Source: Clostridiaceae bacterium (GTDB lineage: Bacteria; Bacillota; Clostridia; Saccharofermentanales; DTU023). From it: DNA of 42,361 nucleotides. The first letter of the stretch is position 1; every line of letters begins with the position of its first letter. The position numbers and the translations under genes were made by a program. The DNA lies in assembly GCA_012521015.1 (NCBI GenBank), contig JAAYNE010000017.1, forward strand, positions 1 to 42,361, written 5' to 3'. Of the stretch, positions 33,086 to 42,258 are shown in pieces. Under the pieces are notes generated by a model. It searched no databases and had not been told where the DNA came from. It saw only the letters and a program-made list of their open reading frames with translations.

Positions 33086-34009
33086 ATGTTGGAAAAAACT
33101 ATTTTCAATCTATTAGTTCGTATTTTTCTACTAATAGCTTTAGGATATTTTATCAAACGAAAAAAATTAATTGACAATAACATTCAAAAATCTCTGTCCC
33201 GATTATTAATTACTGTTTTTTTACCTGCAAATATTATTGCTTCTGCAAACAGTCCTTACAATGTGGATATGATTGAGGATTTCAAATCTGCTGCATCTGT
33301 TTCACTTATATATTACATTGTTTCTTATGTCATTCTTTTATTTGTTTTACGTAAACTACCAAACAAAATGAATCGAGATAAACAAAACATTTTCCTCACC
33401 AGCGTAATATTCCCTAACGTTGGTAATATGGGGTATCCGGTAATTGCCAGTTTACTTGGTGACCAAGCAATGATTATTGCTGTTATTTGTAATCTAATTT
33501 GGCAATTAGTTTTTTTCACAATCGGTATATCTATTTTAAAAGATGAGAAATCAATTAATCTTATAGATGTAATAAAAAATCCGTTAACACTCAGTGCCGT
33601 TCTTGCTTTAATTCTATATTTTTCCCCTTTCCGGTTGCCTGAAGCAATATATTTACCTTTATCAGATGTTGGAAAAATTGTTACACCAATCTCTATGATC
33701 TTAATCGGAGCAATTTTAAGTGACATATCATTAAAATCATTGCTTAATGATCAAGCTAGTTTTGTTGTAGCGGGGCTGCGTCTATTGGTTATTCCGATTT
33801 CAGTAATCTTTATTTTGAAACAACTTAATATTTCAATATTATCTTATCAGACAATTGTTATTTTATTTGCAATGCCTACCGCATCAACTGTTACAATTCA
33901 AGCAACACTTTATGATAAGGAACCTGCTTTTGCTGCACGAATTACTTCACTAAATACCGCTTTATTTGCATTATCCTTTCCGTTAATCCTGTATTTGATG
34001 AATTTGTAA
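33086..34009 (+). CDS. AEC-family transporter (auxin efflux carrier-like)
   Basis: A 307-aa membrane protein with about ten hydrophobic segments in two halves. The AEC family pattern is present: first helix followed by GYFIKRKKLID, SRLLITVFLPANII, NVGNMGYPV in the middle, and the C-terminal half with MILIGAILSDIS and AMPTASTVTIQA. Bacterial members move organic acids such as malate or malonate; the substrate here is unknown. The start at 33086 has GGAGG 4 nt before it. It is a single gene, convergent with the large protease gene (42-bp gap with a small TTCTA/TAGAA hairpin). Confidence 0.9.
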   Translation: MLEKTIFNLLVRIFLLIALGYFIKRKKLIDNNIQKSLSRLLITVFLPANIIASANSPYNVDMIEDFKSAASVSLIYYIVSYVILLFVLRKLPNKMNRDKQNIFLTSVIFPNVGNMGYPVIASLLGDQAMIIAVICNLIWQLVFFTIGISILKDEKSINLIDVIKNPLTLSAVLALILYFSPFRLPEAIYLPLSDVGKIVTPISMILIGAILSDISLKSLLNDQASFVVAGLRLLVIPISVIFILKQLNISILSYQTIVILFAMPTASTVTIQATLYDKEPAFAARITSLNTALFALSFPLILYLMNL

Positions 34010-34051
34010 TCCCTCAGTTTTTTATTTCTAGTTGTAGAACAGAAAACAGGA

Positions 34052-37036
34052 TTAGTGAATTTTTTTACCACATTCTCTGCAAAATGTATCATTAGGCCCA
34101 ATCTTATTACCACAATTTCCGCAAAATAAGATTTTTTCTTCCGCTGTTGATAAGTCATCTTCCTGCTTTTGCTTATATTGATCATTAAATTGAGTTTGCA
34201 ATTTTGAATTATCAGCATCTTGATTTGGCTTAAATTGCTGCTCCGTTTGGAAGATTGTTTGTTGTACGACAACTTGATCCGCCGCTTTTTGTGGTTTTTC
34301 TACTTGTACTTGTTTTTGTTGTTGTGCTTGTTGCTGTTTTAGTCTTTGTTTTTGTTCTTTTAATTCTTTTTTATGTTGTTTTTTATTCTTCTTGATACGT
34401 TTTTCGGTTAAAATTTTATTGTTATAATTTTTGATTAGTTGGCGACGCTCGGACCTTTTTGGATATGCATATTTGATTAATGATTGTTTTTTGTGTAAGG
34501 ATAATATTACAAGCAAAAGAATTATCATTAATATGACAATCACAGATATTAGAATATAAACGAAAGTATTTGATACATAATTAACTATTGTTGATAACAG
34601 AACACCTTGAGTCGACATGTTAATAACCTCTCCTGTTTCAGAAATACTGATTATTCCTTTAGCCATTCCACTTTGCCAGTGATAGTAGCTACCTACTGTT
34701 AAATTATCAAATTGAACTTTTCCTTTATCGGATACCGGTGCACTGGAAACGAAATTACCTTGACCATCAAGTATGCTCACGGTATATCCGCTTAATCCCT
34801 TACCCAGCATTAAAGTTGTCGGCACATTTTCTTTAATTTCAAAAGAATCGACTGTTTCAATAATTGCACCCGAAACTTCAGAGGATTCAGAAACTCTCTT
34901 GTAGGTTCCCCCTGTATCTTCCGCCAAGTTTTTCAAAAAATCTAAAGCCTGTACATCATCACCAATCGCAATTGAATATACTGACCAAAAAGCTTGATCC
35001 GGCAAAACGGTATCTATTGTGGAATATTCTTGATCAATAGATATTGAAGTTGTTTTTAGAATATTCAAAATGTCATCATAAGTGTAATTGGTATTTGGTT
35101 CAGGATCTAAAGCAGGCGCATCGCCCATCAAAATAATAAATTTAGAGCTGTTACTACGCCAATTCATTCTGCAAGCAGTCATCAAACCGGAAAATACTGT
35201 TTCCGCATCATCTCCACCATAACCTAGACCTACATCATCCAAACTCCTAGAAATCATATTTGCATCATTAGTAAATGGCATTAAAATTTCAGAAGGATAA
35301 TCGGCAGGATCACCGGTTCTTTCCGGGAAATCCCGATATGATACAAATGCAATTCTATAGTTTTCAGATTTATTCTGAACTGCTGTAATAATTTCCGAAA
35401 TGCTGTTTTTTACATCTGCTATATCATCTTCCATTGATCTGGTGGTATCGATCACAAAACATAAATCCAAACCGGATCTCGAACCTGATACTATAGGAAC
35501 ATTATCTTCACTTTCAGTATTAAGTGCAATGTCCGCCGCAGCATCTGCTTGAATTAATGGTTTGCCATGTGTCTCATCATATTTATAATCGCCGGTTGCT
35601 GTATTGACAATTATATTCTTTAATTGAGGTCCGGTTAAATCCGGATTCAGTTGTAACAATAATCCCGCTAAACCGCTAACGTGCGGTGTAGCCATAGATG
35701 TGCCCCTCTTAGATACAACTTTGCCGTCCCAAGATAAACTATAAATATCCTCACCCGGTGCCACCACATCCACTCGCTCTCCGATTCCCGAAAAGCTGGA
35801 ATAACGCATCGCAGAATTCTGATCAAGACCGACCGAACCCACTACAATAATTCGAGATTTGATCTCATCGTCAGTAATTTTACTGAAACAACTTGCCCAT
35901 TGTGCATCAGATAAAATTGATTCCGATTTTTTTAACCAAAAACGGCACGGTGGGATTCTGCCAGAATGCAAATAGTATCCGTAGTAACTTGCTTCATCTG
36001 CATAGAATTTTTGATTAGAAGTGTTTCCTGCAGCAGCACAAATTAAAAAATCGTGACCATTATCAATCAGTTTTTTAAGACCTTGTCCGACAATATTATT
36101 CATATCTTCAATCAGCTTGATCGCTGATTGATTACCCTTTTGAGCTGCAATGATAATCTCATCTCGAAATCCTGCGGAATAGTTAATAACTTTAATCTTT
36201 TCGTCCACCACCATTTTATGAATAATGGCTAAGACATCAGAAGTAGCACTAAAAAGATCACCGCTAATTAATTTATTATTGGTACAAACCCCTGATACTG
36301 CGGTTTTATTATTAAATGTCGCTGCCATCGTACCGGCAACATGCATACCATGATTTGATTTCGAATTTTTGTTTTCTGCTACACCTTGTTCTAGGTGAAC
36401 CACTTCTTTCAAATCCGAAGGTGAACTTTCCAAAGGCGTATCAATAATGCCTAGATTTACTGTATTATCTCCCGTAATTTTTGGCCATGCTTGAGGTGCC
36501 CGTATAGCTTCTATACCCCAATTTCTACCTTCCGGTTTTTCTGTCCATTCTACTTCAACTGTTTCATCATCACTCCACGGATCATTGGGAATCAAGAACT
36601 TTGTTTCTTGCTCAACTATTTCATTGAGATTTATCATGTCAAAAAGATTTGAATCTTCCAAAATGGTTAATAATTTTTCTATTGCAGCATAATCCTCATA
36701 ACGTGAGAAATAAACTCTGTATAGCTGCATTGCTTCAAGATGCTCAACTATTTCACCATTATATCGCTCAACTAAATCTATAACTTGTTGGTTCGTCGTA
36801 GTATTTTTAGAAAATAGTAAAACCTCACCTTTTAAAAATTTGCGTCCGCTTACCGGATCTACTGTCATTTCTTCTTCTGCCGGAAGCTCTGAGCAATATG
36901 GCTGATCATCTTCACCAGTATATTTGATTGCTTCTGAGCTATCAGGACCATAATCTTTCAGCATAAAATGAGCAAGAGTTATACATAGCAAAAAAAGTAT
37001 CAGCAATATTAATATTGTTGTAAGAATTTTTTTCAC
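34052..37036 (-). CDS. membrane subtilisin-like protease with VWA domain and cytoplasmic zinc ribbon
   Basis: A 994-aa protein. Order: signal peptide or anchor (5-24); propeptide-like region (about 65-145); S8 protease domain (about 170-510) with Asp199, His229 (HGMHVAGT), oxyanion Asn338 (AAAGN) and Ser447 (GTSMATPHVSG), all intact; VWA domain (about 522-735) with MIDAS residues D530-T-T532-R-S534; a beta-rich segment (736-815); one transmembrane helix (about 821-847); a Lys/Gln-rich, coiled-coil-like tail; and a zinc ribbon with Cys972, Cys975, Cys986 and Cys989. Protease and VWA would face outside, the ribbon inside. The start is GTG behind AGGAG. Target and role are unknown. I know of no described family with this exact order. 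Confidence 0.88.
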   Translation of the reverse strand: MKKILTTILILLILFLLCITLAHFMLKDYGPDSSEAIKYTGEDDQPYCSELPAEEEMTVDPVSGRKFLKGEVLLFSKNTTTNQQVIDLVERYNGEIVEHLEAMQLYRVYFSRYEDYAAIEKLLTILEDSNLFDMINLNEIVEQETKFLIPNDPWSDDETVEVEWTEKPEGRNWGIEAIRAPQAWPKITGDNTVNLGIIDTPLESSPSDLKEVVHLEQGVAENKNSKSNHGMHVAGTMAATFNNKTAVSGVCTNNKLISGDLFSATSDVLAIIHKMVVDEKIKVINYSAGFRDEIIIAAQKGNQSAIKLIEDMNNIVGQGLKKLIDNGHDFLICAAAGNTSNQKFYADEASYYGYYLHSGRIPPCRFWLKKSESILSDAQWASCFSKITDDEIKSRIIVVGSVGLDQNSAMRYSSFSGIGERVDVVAPGEDIYSLSWDGKVVSKRGTSMATPHVSGLAGLLLQLNPDLTGPQLKNIIVNTATGDYKYDETHGKPLIQADAAADIALNTESEDNVPIVSGSRSGLDLCFVIDTTRSMEDDIADVKNSISEIITAVQNKSENYRIAFVSYRDFPERTGDPADYPSEILMPFTNDANMISRSLDDVGLGYGGDDAETVFSGLMTACRMNWRSNSSKFIILMGDAPALDPEPNTNYTYDDILNILKTTSISIDQEYSTIDTVLPDQAFWSVYSIAIGDDVQALDFLKNLAEDTGGTYKRVSESSEVSGAIIETVDSFEIKENVPTTLMLGKGLSGYTVSILDGQGNFVSSAPVSDKGKVQFDNLTVGSYYHWQSGMAKGIISISETGEVINMSTQGVLLSTIVNYVSNTFVYILISVIVILMIILLLVILSLHKKQSLIKYAYPKRSERRQLIKNYNNKILTEKRIKKNKKQHKKELKEQKQRLKQQQAQQQKQVQVEKPQKAADQVVVQQTIFQTEQQFKPNQDADNSKLQTQFNDQYKQKQEDDLSTAEEKILFCGNCGNKIGPNDTFCRECGKKIH

Positions 37037-37128
37037 TATAACTCCTGCTCAATAAACAGTCTATTGAAATAAAACTTTCAATTATCTCTTACAATTTCAC
37101 ATTCTTAACAAATGATCTGTGATTTCAA

Positions 37129-38277
37129 TTATAGATTAACCCAAGCAGCATCTTTTTCGCTACTTTTTACACATGCATGAATAAACTTTACACCTTCAAT
37201 GCCATCTTCAATTGACGGGAAATCGCGATCTTCTTTTGAAAGTTCTTCTCCATTTGCTTTTTTCAAAATTGCACCTATCCAATTTTTATAGATGTTTGCA
37301 AAAGCGACATACAAACCTTCTGGGTGGCCGGTAGGCAAACGATTTATTTTCTGAGCTACATCAGATAAATAAGCCATACCCCTATGATATATTTGAACAG
37401 GTTGTCCTTTTTTCGCCACAATAAGGGTATTTGGCTCTTCTTGAACCCATTCAATAGATCCTTCCGTACCGAATATTCTCACAACTAAACCGTTTCTATA
37501 TCCAACACAAACCTGTGAAGAACAAAAAACTCCGTGTGCACCGTTTTCGAATTCTACCAGAATATTTGCATTTAAATCTAAAGGTTGTCCGAAATAATCC
37601 AGTTTGGCAGCAACTCTTTTCAAACGTAATCCTGTAATATACGAAACTGTATTCTCAATATGACTTCCAATATCTCCAACACAATTGGAAATTCCGGCAA
37701 TCTCAGGATTTTTGCGCCAAGAAGATAACTTAGTTATTGTTTGATCTCCCTTTCCGATATCATCGACAAGATATTCTTGGAGATATTCAGCGTTTACATT
37801 GATAATATCCCCGATATGTCCACTTTGAACCAGTTCGCGTGCTTCTTTGACCAGATTGTTTCCTGAATAAGAGTAGTTTACACAAAATAGTAAGTCTTTT
37901 TCTTCGACCAGAGACTTTAGATGCTCTGCTTCACTTATTTCAAAACATAATGGTTTTTCACATAATACACTAATTCCATTTTCAAGGAATGCTTTTGCTA
38001 TTTCATAATGAGCATTGTTCGGTGTGGAAATTGTAACAAAATCAATTTTATCCTCTCTTGCTCCTTCTTTTTCTGCCATCTCTTGATAATCTGAATATAC
38101 GCGATTCGGATCTATTTGATAAAATTCTCCGCTCTCCTGATTTTTTTCTTTATTACGGCTAAAACAACCTGCACTTAAGCAAGCCAAACCGTCAAAACCG
38201 GCTCCTACAGTATGAACTGCTCCGATAAATGAATCTAAACTTGCTCCAACTATTCCGTAACGCACAATTTTCTTCAT
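37129..38277 (-). CDS. Gfo/Idh/MocA-family dehydrogenase (copy 2)
   Basis: A 382-aa NAD(P)-dependent dehydrogenase. It has a Rossmann fold opening (YGIVGASLDSFIGAVH, a looser glycine motif than copy 1), ISTPNNAHYEIA, the EKPLCFEI motif, and SSWRKNPEIAGISNCVGDIGSHIEN in the catalytic domain. It belongs to a different branch from copies 1 and 3, with the longer N-terminal loop seen in some myo-inositol or scyllo-inositol type dehydrogenases. It follows the TIM-barrel gene by 11 bp, with TAAGGAG as ribosome site, so the two act in one pathway: a dehydrogenase and an isomerase for a sugar or cyclitol. Confidence 0.9.
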   Translation of the reverse strand: MKKIVRYGIVGASLDSFIGAVHTVGAGFDGLACLSAGCFSRNKEKNQESGEFYQIDPNRVYSDYQEMAEKEGAREDKIDFVTISTPNNAHYEIAKAFLENGISVLCEKPLCFEISEAEHLKSLVEEKDLLFCVNYSYSGNNLVKEARELVQSGHIGDIINVNAEYLQEYLVDDIGKGDQTITKLSSWRKNPEIAGISNCVGDIGSHIENTVSYITGLRLKRVAAKLDYFGQPLDLNANILVEFENGAHGVFCSSQVCVGYRNGLVVRIFGTEGSIEWVQEEPNTLIVAKKGQPVQIYHRGMAYLSDVAQKINRLPTGHPEGLYVAFANIYKNWIGAILKKANGEELSKEDRDFPSIEDGIEGVKFIHACVKSSEKDAAWVNL

Positions 38278-38288
38278 GTTATTACTCC

Positions 38289-39278
38289 TTAGTTAGCAAT
38301 GGCTTCATCAAACTTGATGTCTGAAGCTGGGAAATCAACTTTCTTAACAAATTCACAAGCTTCCGTTGCTCCGGCAATACGATCCATACCGGAATCTTCC
38401 CATTCAACAGAAAGAGGACCTTGATAATCATAAGCATTCAACACACGAATGATTTCTTCAAAGTTAACATCTCCATGACCTAAAGATCTAAAATTCCATC
38501 CTCTTCTGAGATCACCGAAATCAATATGAGAGCCTAAAAGACCGGAACGGCCATCAAGAGTTACCGCTGCATCTTTCATATGTACATGATATACTCTGTC
38601 TATAAAATCTTTTAAATAAACATGAGGAGTTACTCCTTGCCAGATCAGATGACTAGGATCAAAATTTAAACCAAATTCAGGTCGTGAGCTAAATACTTCT
38701 AATAATCTTTCTGTTGAATAATAATCAAAAGCAATTTCTCCAGGATGAACTTCCAATGCGAATTTTATATTATTTTCTTTGAATACATCTAAAATCGGAG
38801 ACCAGAGATCATATATTTCTTGAAATCCATTTTCGATCATTTCTTCTGTTGTCTGCGGAAAAGAATATAGATATTTCCAAATCGGAGAACCTGTAAACCC
38901 GGTAACAACATAAGCGCCTAAATTCTTTGCTGCCTGGGCTGAATATTTCATATACTCTATTCCCCATTTTCTGATTTCTTCAGGCTTATCCTTTAAATCA
39001 GCCGGTGCAAAATTATTCAGACGAGGATCATTATAATCTCCAACACATTGGCCTATTACATGTGCTGAGATAGCCTGACATTCTAAGCCATATTTTTTCA
39101 ATAGTTCTTTTATTTCCAAAACATAATCCATATCCGTTGCTGCACGTTTAACATCTAAATGTTTACCTTGGCAAGCTATTTCTAAGCCTTCATAACCCAT
39201 TTCTTTTGCTAATTTGCACATAGCCTCCATGTCCAAATCAGCCCATTGTGATGTCATAAGTGTAACTAATCTTCCCAT
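38289..39278 (-). CDS. xylose-isomerase-like TIM-barrel protein
   Basis: A 329-aa protein of the AP endonuclease 2 / sugar-phosphate isomerase-epimerase family. Metal-site elements are visible: AMCKLAKEMGYEGLEIACQ, FALEVHPGEIA (Glu), LNFDPSHLIWQG (Asp, His), VYHVHMKDAA (His), and LSVEWEDSGM (Glu) near the C terminus. Such proteins pair with Gfo/Idh dehydrogenases to isomerise keto-sugars or inositol derivatives. The strong ribosome site TTAGGAGG supports the start. It is the first gene of a two-gene operon with Gfo/Idh copy 2. Confidence 0.9.
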   Translation of the reverse strand: MGRLVTLMTSQWADLDMEAMCKLAKEMGYEGLEIACQGKHLDVKRAATDMDYVLEIKELLKKYGLECQAISAHVIGQCVGDYNDPRLNNFAPADLKDKPEEIRKWGIEYMKYSAQAAKNLGAYVVTGFTGSPIWKYLYSFPQTTEEMIENGFQEIYDLWSPILDVFKENNIKFALEVHPGEIAFDYYSTERLLEVFSSRPEFGLNFDPSHLIWQGVTPHVYLKDFIDRVYHVHMKDAAVTLDGRSGLLGSHIDFGDLRRGWNFRSLGHGDVNFEEIIRVLNAYDYQGPLSVEWEDSGMDRIAGATEACEFVKKVDFPASDIKFDEAIAN

Positions 39279-39331
39279 AATAACCTCCTAAATAAAACAT
39301 ATTAATAAATTATTTTCAAAATAATATTTGT

Positions 39332-39628
39332 TTACTTGACTTCCCAAAGTTTCTAATTTTTACCTATCGGATCTATAATATAACTCTTCATCATTTTACA
39401 AGACTATTTTAAAATTACTGAAACACCAAATGCCTGTATTGCTTCATCAATCTTTTAAAGCAAGCAATTTTTCATAATATATCTGTTTATTTGAATTGAG
39501 AATTTGTTTGTTTATTAAACTATGTGCTATAAGAATTGCTAAATTTAGTACAATCCTAATTTTGGAATCTAAAAGAAGTTCTACTATACTATATATTTTA
39601 TACAGAATCATCTTTTTTTACCTAGTTC
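39332..39628 (-). pseudogene. internally deleted remnant of a fourth Gfo/Idh gene
   Basis: 39332-39449 aligns with the last part of copy 1 (31316-31436), and 39439-39628 with its 32173-32355, both diverged but obvious. About 750 bp between them is missing. The junction falls on TTGCTTCATCA (39439-39449); copy 1 has TTGCTTCAACA at 31426-31436 and TTGCTTCATCA at 32173-32183, so deletion occurred between short direct repeats. The first 50 or so codons are also lost. Upstream, its promoter and operator motif survive (39805-39857). This accounts for most of the gap 39279-39943. Confidence 0.85.
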
Positions 39629-39804
39629 TCCCTACTCCTTAGCAATTTAGATAAATACCACTTCTCTACAAATGCTGTACAACTTCAATAAATTCATTTG
39701 TAAATCTTTTCTATCGGCAAATCCACACTTTTTTATTGTTGTTCCCTTTAAACATCTAACCAATTCTTTGCATATAATACGCAAACAACTGTGAGAAAAT
39801 CATA

Positions 39805-39857
39805 CACTGTACCTGGTAATTTAACAAAAATATATCATTTTATACATCATTTTTCAA
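39805..39857 (-). promoter_or_regulatory. surviving promoter and operator motif of the dead Gfo/Idh copy
   Basis: On the minus strand TTGAAA (39852-39857), 17 bp, TATATT (39829-39834), then CAGGTACAGTG (39805-39815). All three elements match the promoter of copy 1. It could still drive transcription into the remnant. Confidence 0.6.
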
Positions 39858-39943
39858 ATACATGAATTGCAAGTTAAACTGAAATTAAATTTTATTCTGT
39901 TTTACAATTTACCATCTTTTTCCAGATGATCTTAACACTAAAC

Positions 39944-40725
39944 TTAAATCGTGTTTAAAATTCTTGTGGATTGTCTTTGGTGACGATTGGGAGAATAGAC
40001 TATAACATCAGGTTCGACTTTTGTTTTCAAAACGTAATTATGGTCATATCCACCAACCAGCCTAAGTTGCTCATAATCCGCTTCAATATCCTGACCAATC
40101 ATTTTTGGAGTCCTAAAATCCAACGGTGTGTGGTCAACGGCTAAAAGATTTCCCGTTGGTATAGCTTCCGAAGTTATCTCAGTAAAATAATCCACATTTA
40201 TTTTTAGGTAATGATTCAATATACTTTCAGAACCATCACCGTTTAAATTAAAGTAACTATGATTTGTTAGATTAGCAATACTGGCGGAAGGAGTTGTGGC
40301 TTTGTAATTAATAATAAGTTCACTCTTGTCTGTTAGTATATAATTCACAAAACATTCAACTTCTCCCGGATAATTGGAGTCTCCATCCGGACTGAAAAAT
40401 CTAAAGGTTGAAGCATTTTCATATTCTATACATTCCCACACTTTATTCCAAAAACCTTTAGAACCTCCGTGAAGATGGTTTTTATCATCATTTTTTTCAA
40501 CTAAACAGTTTTATGAAACCAATCAAATTTCCCGTCTGCTATGCGATTGCTATACCGACCAATAACACTTACAAAGCAGACAGGATTTTTTAAATACATA
40601 TAAGGATCTTTATAACCAGGAACCACTTCCGTTTATTTACCATTACTATCCATAACCTTGAGAGACAATATTATACATTCTAGATTTAATACTTCCATGG
40701 GCATTTTTGTGTTGTTGGTGATAGT
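39944..40725 (-). pseudogene. galM: decayed aldose 1-epimerase
   Basis: The N-terminal part (40704 downward) reads MEVLNLECIILSLKVMDSNG, then K and an in-frame TAA, then TEVVPGYKDP and VIGRYSNRIADGKF, a galactose mutarotase N terminus. After a frameshift the text goes on with NHLHGGSKGFWNKVWE, TNHSYFNLNGDGS (catalytic His region) and GGYDHNYVL (conserved Asp). It then departs from the family at about 39990 and stops at 39944, so the C-terminal part with the catalytic Glu is lost. One nonsense codon, one frameshift and a truncation make it non-functional. Confidence 0.85.
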
Positions 40726-40805
40726 CTACTTACAAACTGTTTCACTACCAAATTCAAAATAATTCTTCTCTTTTAATTTTCATAATTAGCCCTTTTTTCC
40801 ATTAA

Positions 40806-40871
40806 CTTAAAAAGAGATCTAAATAAAACTCATATTATTTTTTTAGAATAATCAAAATTACTTAGATCTCT
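40806..40871 (-). terminator. probable terminator of Gfo/Idh copy 3
   Basis: AGAGATCTAA (40813-40822) and TTAGATCTCT (40862-40871) are perfect complements; on the minus strand the second arm is followed by TTTTTAA. It lies about 70 bp after the stop of the gene at 40939. The loop is 39 nt, longer than usual. Confidence 0.5.
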
Positions 40872-40938
40872 AATAATTAATAATCATTGCTTAAACAGTA
40901 AAATTATTAATTTGTATTTACATTGAAAAATTTTCTCA

Positions 40939-42081
40939 TTAATCTAGTTCAAAAAGTTCAGGTCTCTCGCACTTACTCTCTACTTTATAATATTTTCCTT
41001 CATTTGAAGAAATATAGAAACCATGCAAAATCTCAAGTACATGGTAAGCAATATCACCACTAGCTCTATGATTTCTATTCTCAATTATAGAATTACACAT
41101 ATCTTCTAAACCAACACCTCTACTGTTACTATTATATTCGTAAATAACTGGTATTGAATTCCACTCAGTTGCAGGATTTCTAGGAATTGCATCAGGATAT
41201 CCATTCCAATCTGATTGATCTTTATGCCTTAATAAAACATCTCCACCAAAAATATTTGGTCCACCTAAAGGATCTTCATCAACAATACTTAAAGTCCCCT
41301 CGCTTCCATATATCTCCAAATTTGGAAGATGAGAGTCCCATATATCAAAACTCGTCATCACATTTGCTATTAAACCGCTATCAAACTCTAGCGTTCCTGC
41401 AACGTGTGTGGGTACTTCAACATCTATTATCTCCCCTTTCAAAGGTTCACTTGTTATGGTTCTTTGGGGGAAAGAAATTTTTGCGTATCCTGCAACTCTA
41501 TTAACAGAACCTAGTAATGTCACAAGTGCTGTTATATAATATGGACCCATATCAAACAATGGACCTGCACCTGTTTTATAAAAAAATTCCGGACCTGGAT
41601 GCCAGATTTCATGCCCATGGCAAGCCATAAATGCCGTAGCAGCGACTGGCCTTCCAATCCAACCATCATCTAAAATTTTTCTTATCGTCTGCAATCTTCC
41701 GCCTAAAAAAGTATCAGGCGCACACCCAACCTTGAGTCCTTTTTTATTTGCAACATCTAAAATCCTTTTTCCATCTTCTAATTCAACAGCTAAAGGTTTT
41801 TCTGAATAAACATGTTTACCAGCATTTAATGCAGCTATCATAACGTCTGCATGAGATCCCGGGTTGGTTAAATTCAACACTAATTCTATATTATCGTCTT
41901 TAAGAATTTCTTCTACCGTACAAGACTTGGAAATATTATATTTTTCCGCCTGCAATTTAGCTTTATCCTGAATTAGATCTGCACATGCAATAACTTCCAT
42001 AACATCAGATTTGGCTATATTCTGAAAATAAATATCACTTATAACCCCACAACCAACTAAACCAATCCCTATTTTTTTCAT
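40939..42081 (-). CDS. Gfo/Idh/MocA-family dehydrogenase (copy 3)
   Basis: A 380-aa NAD(P)-dependent dehydrogenase paralogous to copy 1. It has IGLVGCGVISDIYFQNI, the EKPLAVEL motif, APDTFLGGRLQTIRK, HGHEIWHPGPEFF and MGPYYITALVTLLG. The start at 42081 is chosen because AAGGAG lies 9 nt before it; a longer frame to 42129 reads across that site. The substrate is unknown, but together with copies 1 and 2, the TIM-barrel protein and the dead mutarotase it marks the region as sugar or cyclitol catabolism. The upstream DNA (42082-42258) has a TTGACA box (minus strand) without a good -10 partner. Confidence 0.92.
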   Translation of the reverse strand: MKKIGIGLVGCGVISDIYFQNIAKSDVMEVIACADLIQDKAKLQAEKYNISKSCTVEEILKDDNIELVLNLTNPGSHADVMIAALNAGKHVYSEKPLAVELEDGKRILDVANKKGLKVGCAPDTFLGGRLQTIRKILDDGWIGRPVAATAFMACHGHEIWHPGPEFFYKTGAGPLFDMGPYYITALVTLLGSVNRVAGYAKISFPQRTITSEPLKGEIIDVEVPTHVAGTLEFDSGLIANVMTSFDIWDSHLPNLEIYGSEGTLSIVDEDPLGGPNIFGGDVLLRHKDQSDWNGYPDAIPRNPATEWNSIPVIYEYNSNSRGVGLEDMCNSIIENRNHRASGDIAYHVLEILHGFYISSNEGKYYKVESKCERPELFELD

Positions 42082-42258
42082 AAAGTATTTCTCCTTAATT
42101 TTATCAAAATATTTCTGTGCTGAATTCAAAGCAAACCGTGAATTATGTTTGATTTGTCAACTAATTTTTAAAAATTAACCTTTTCATACCATTTGCATAC
42201 CAAAATAAAAATCAATCACAATTCAAATTATGAATTTTTTATATTTTATGCAAATCAA

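Noticed and set aside
34052..34272. A separate small minus-strand gene at 33910-34272
   Set aside because: It is an out-of-frame shadow of the Lys/Gln-rich tail and zinc ribbon of the protease gene and of the AEC gene end.
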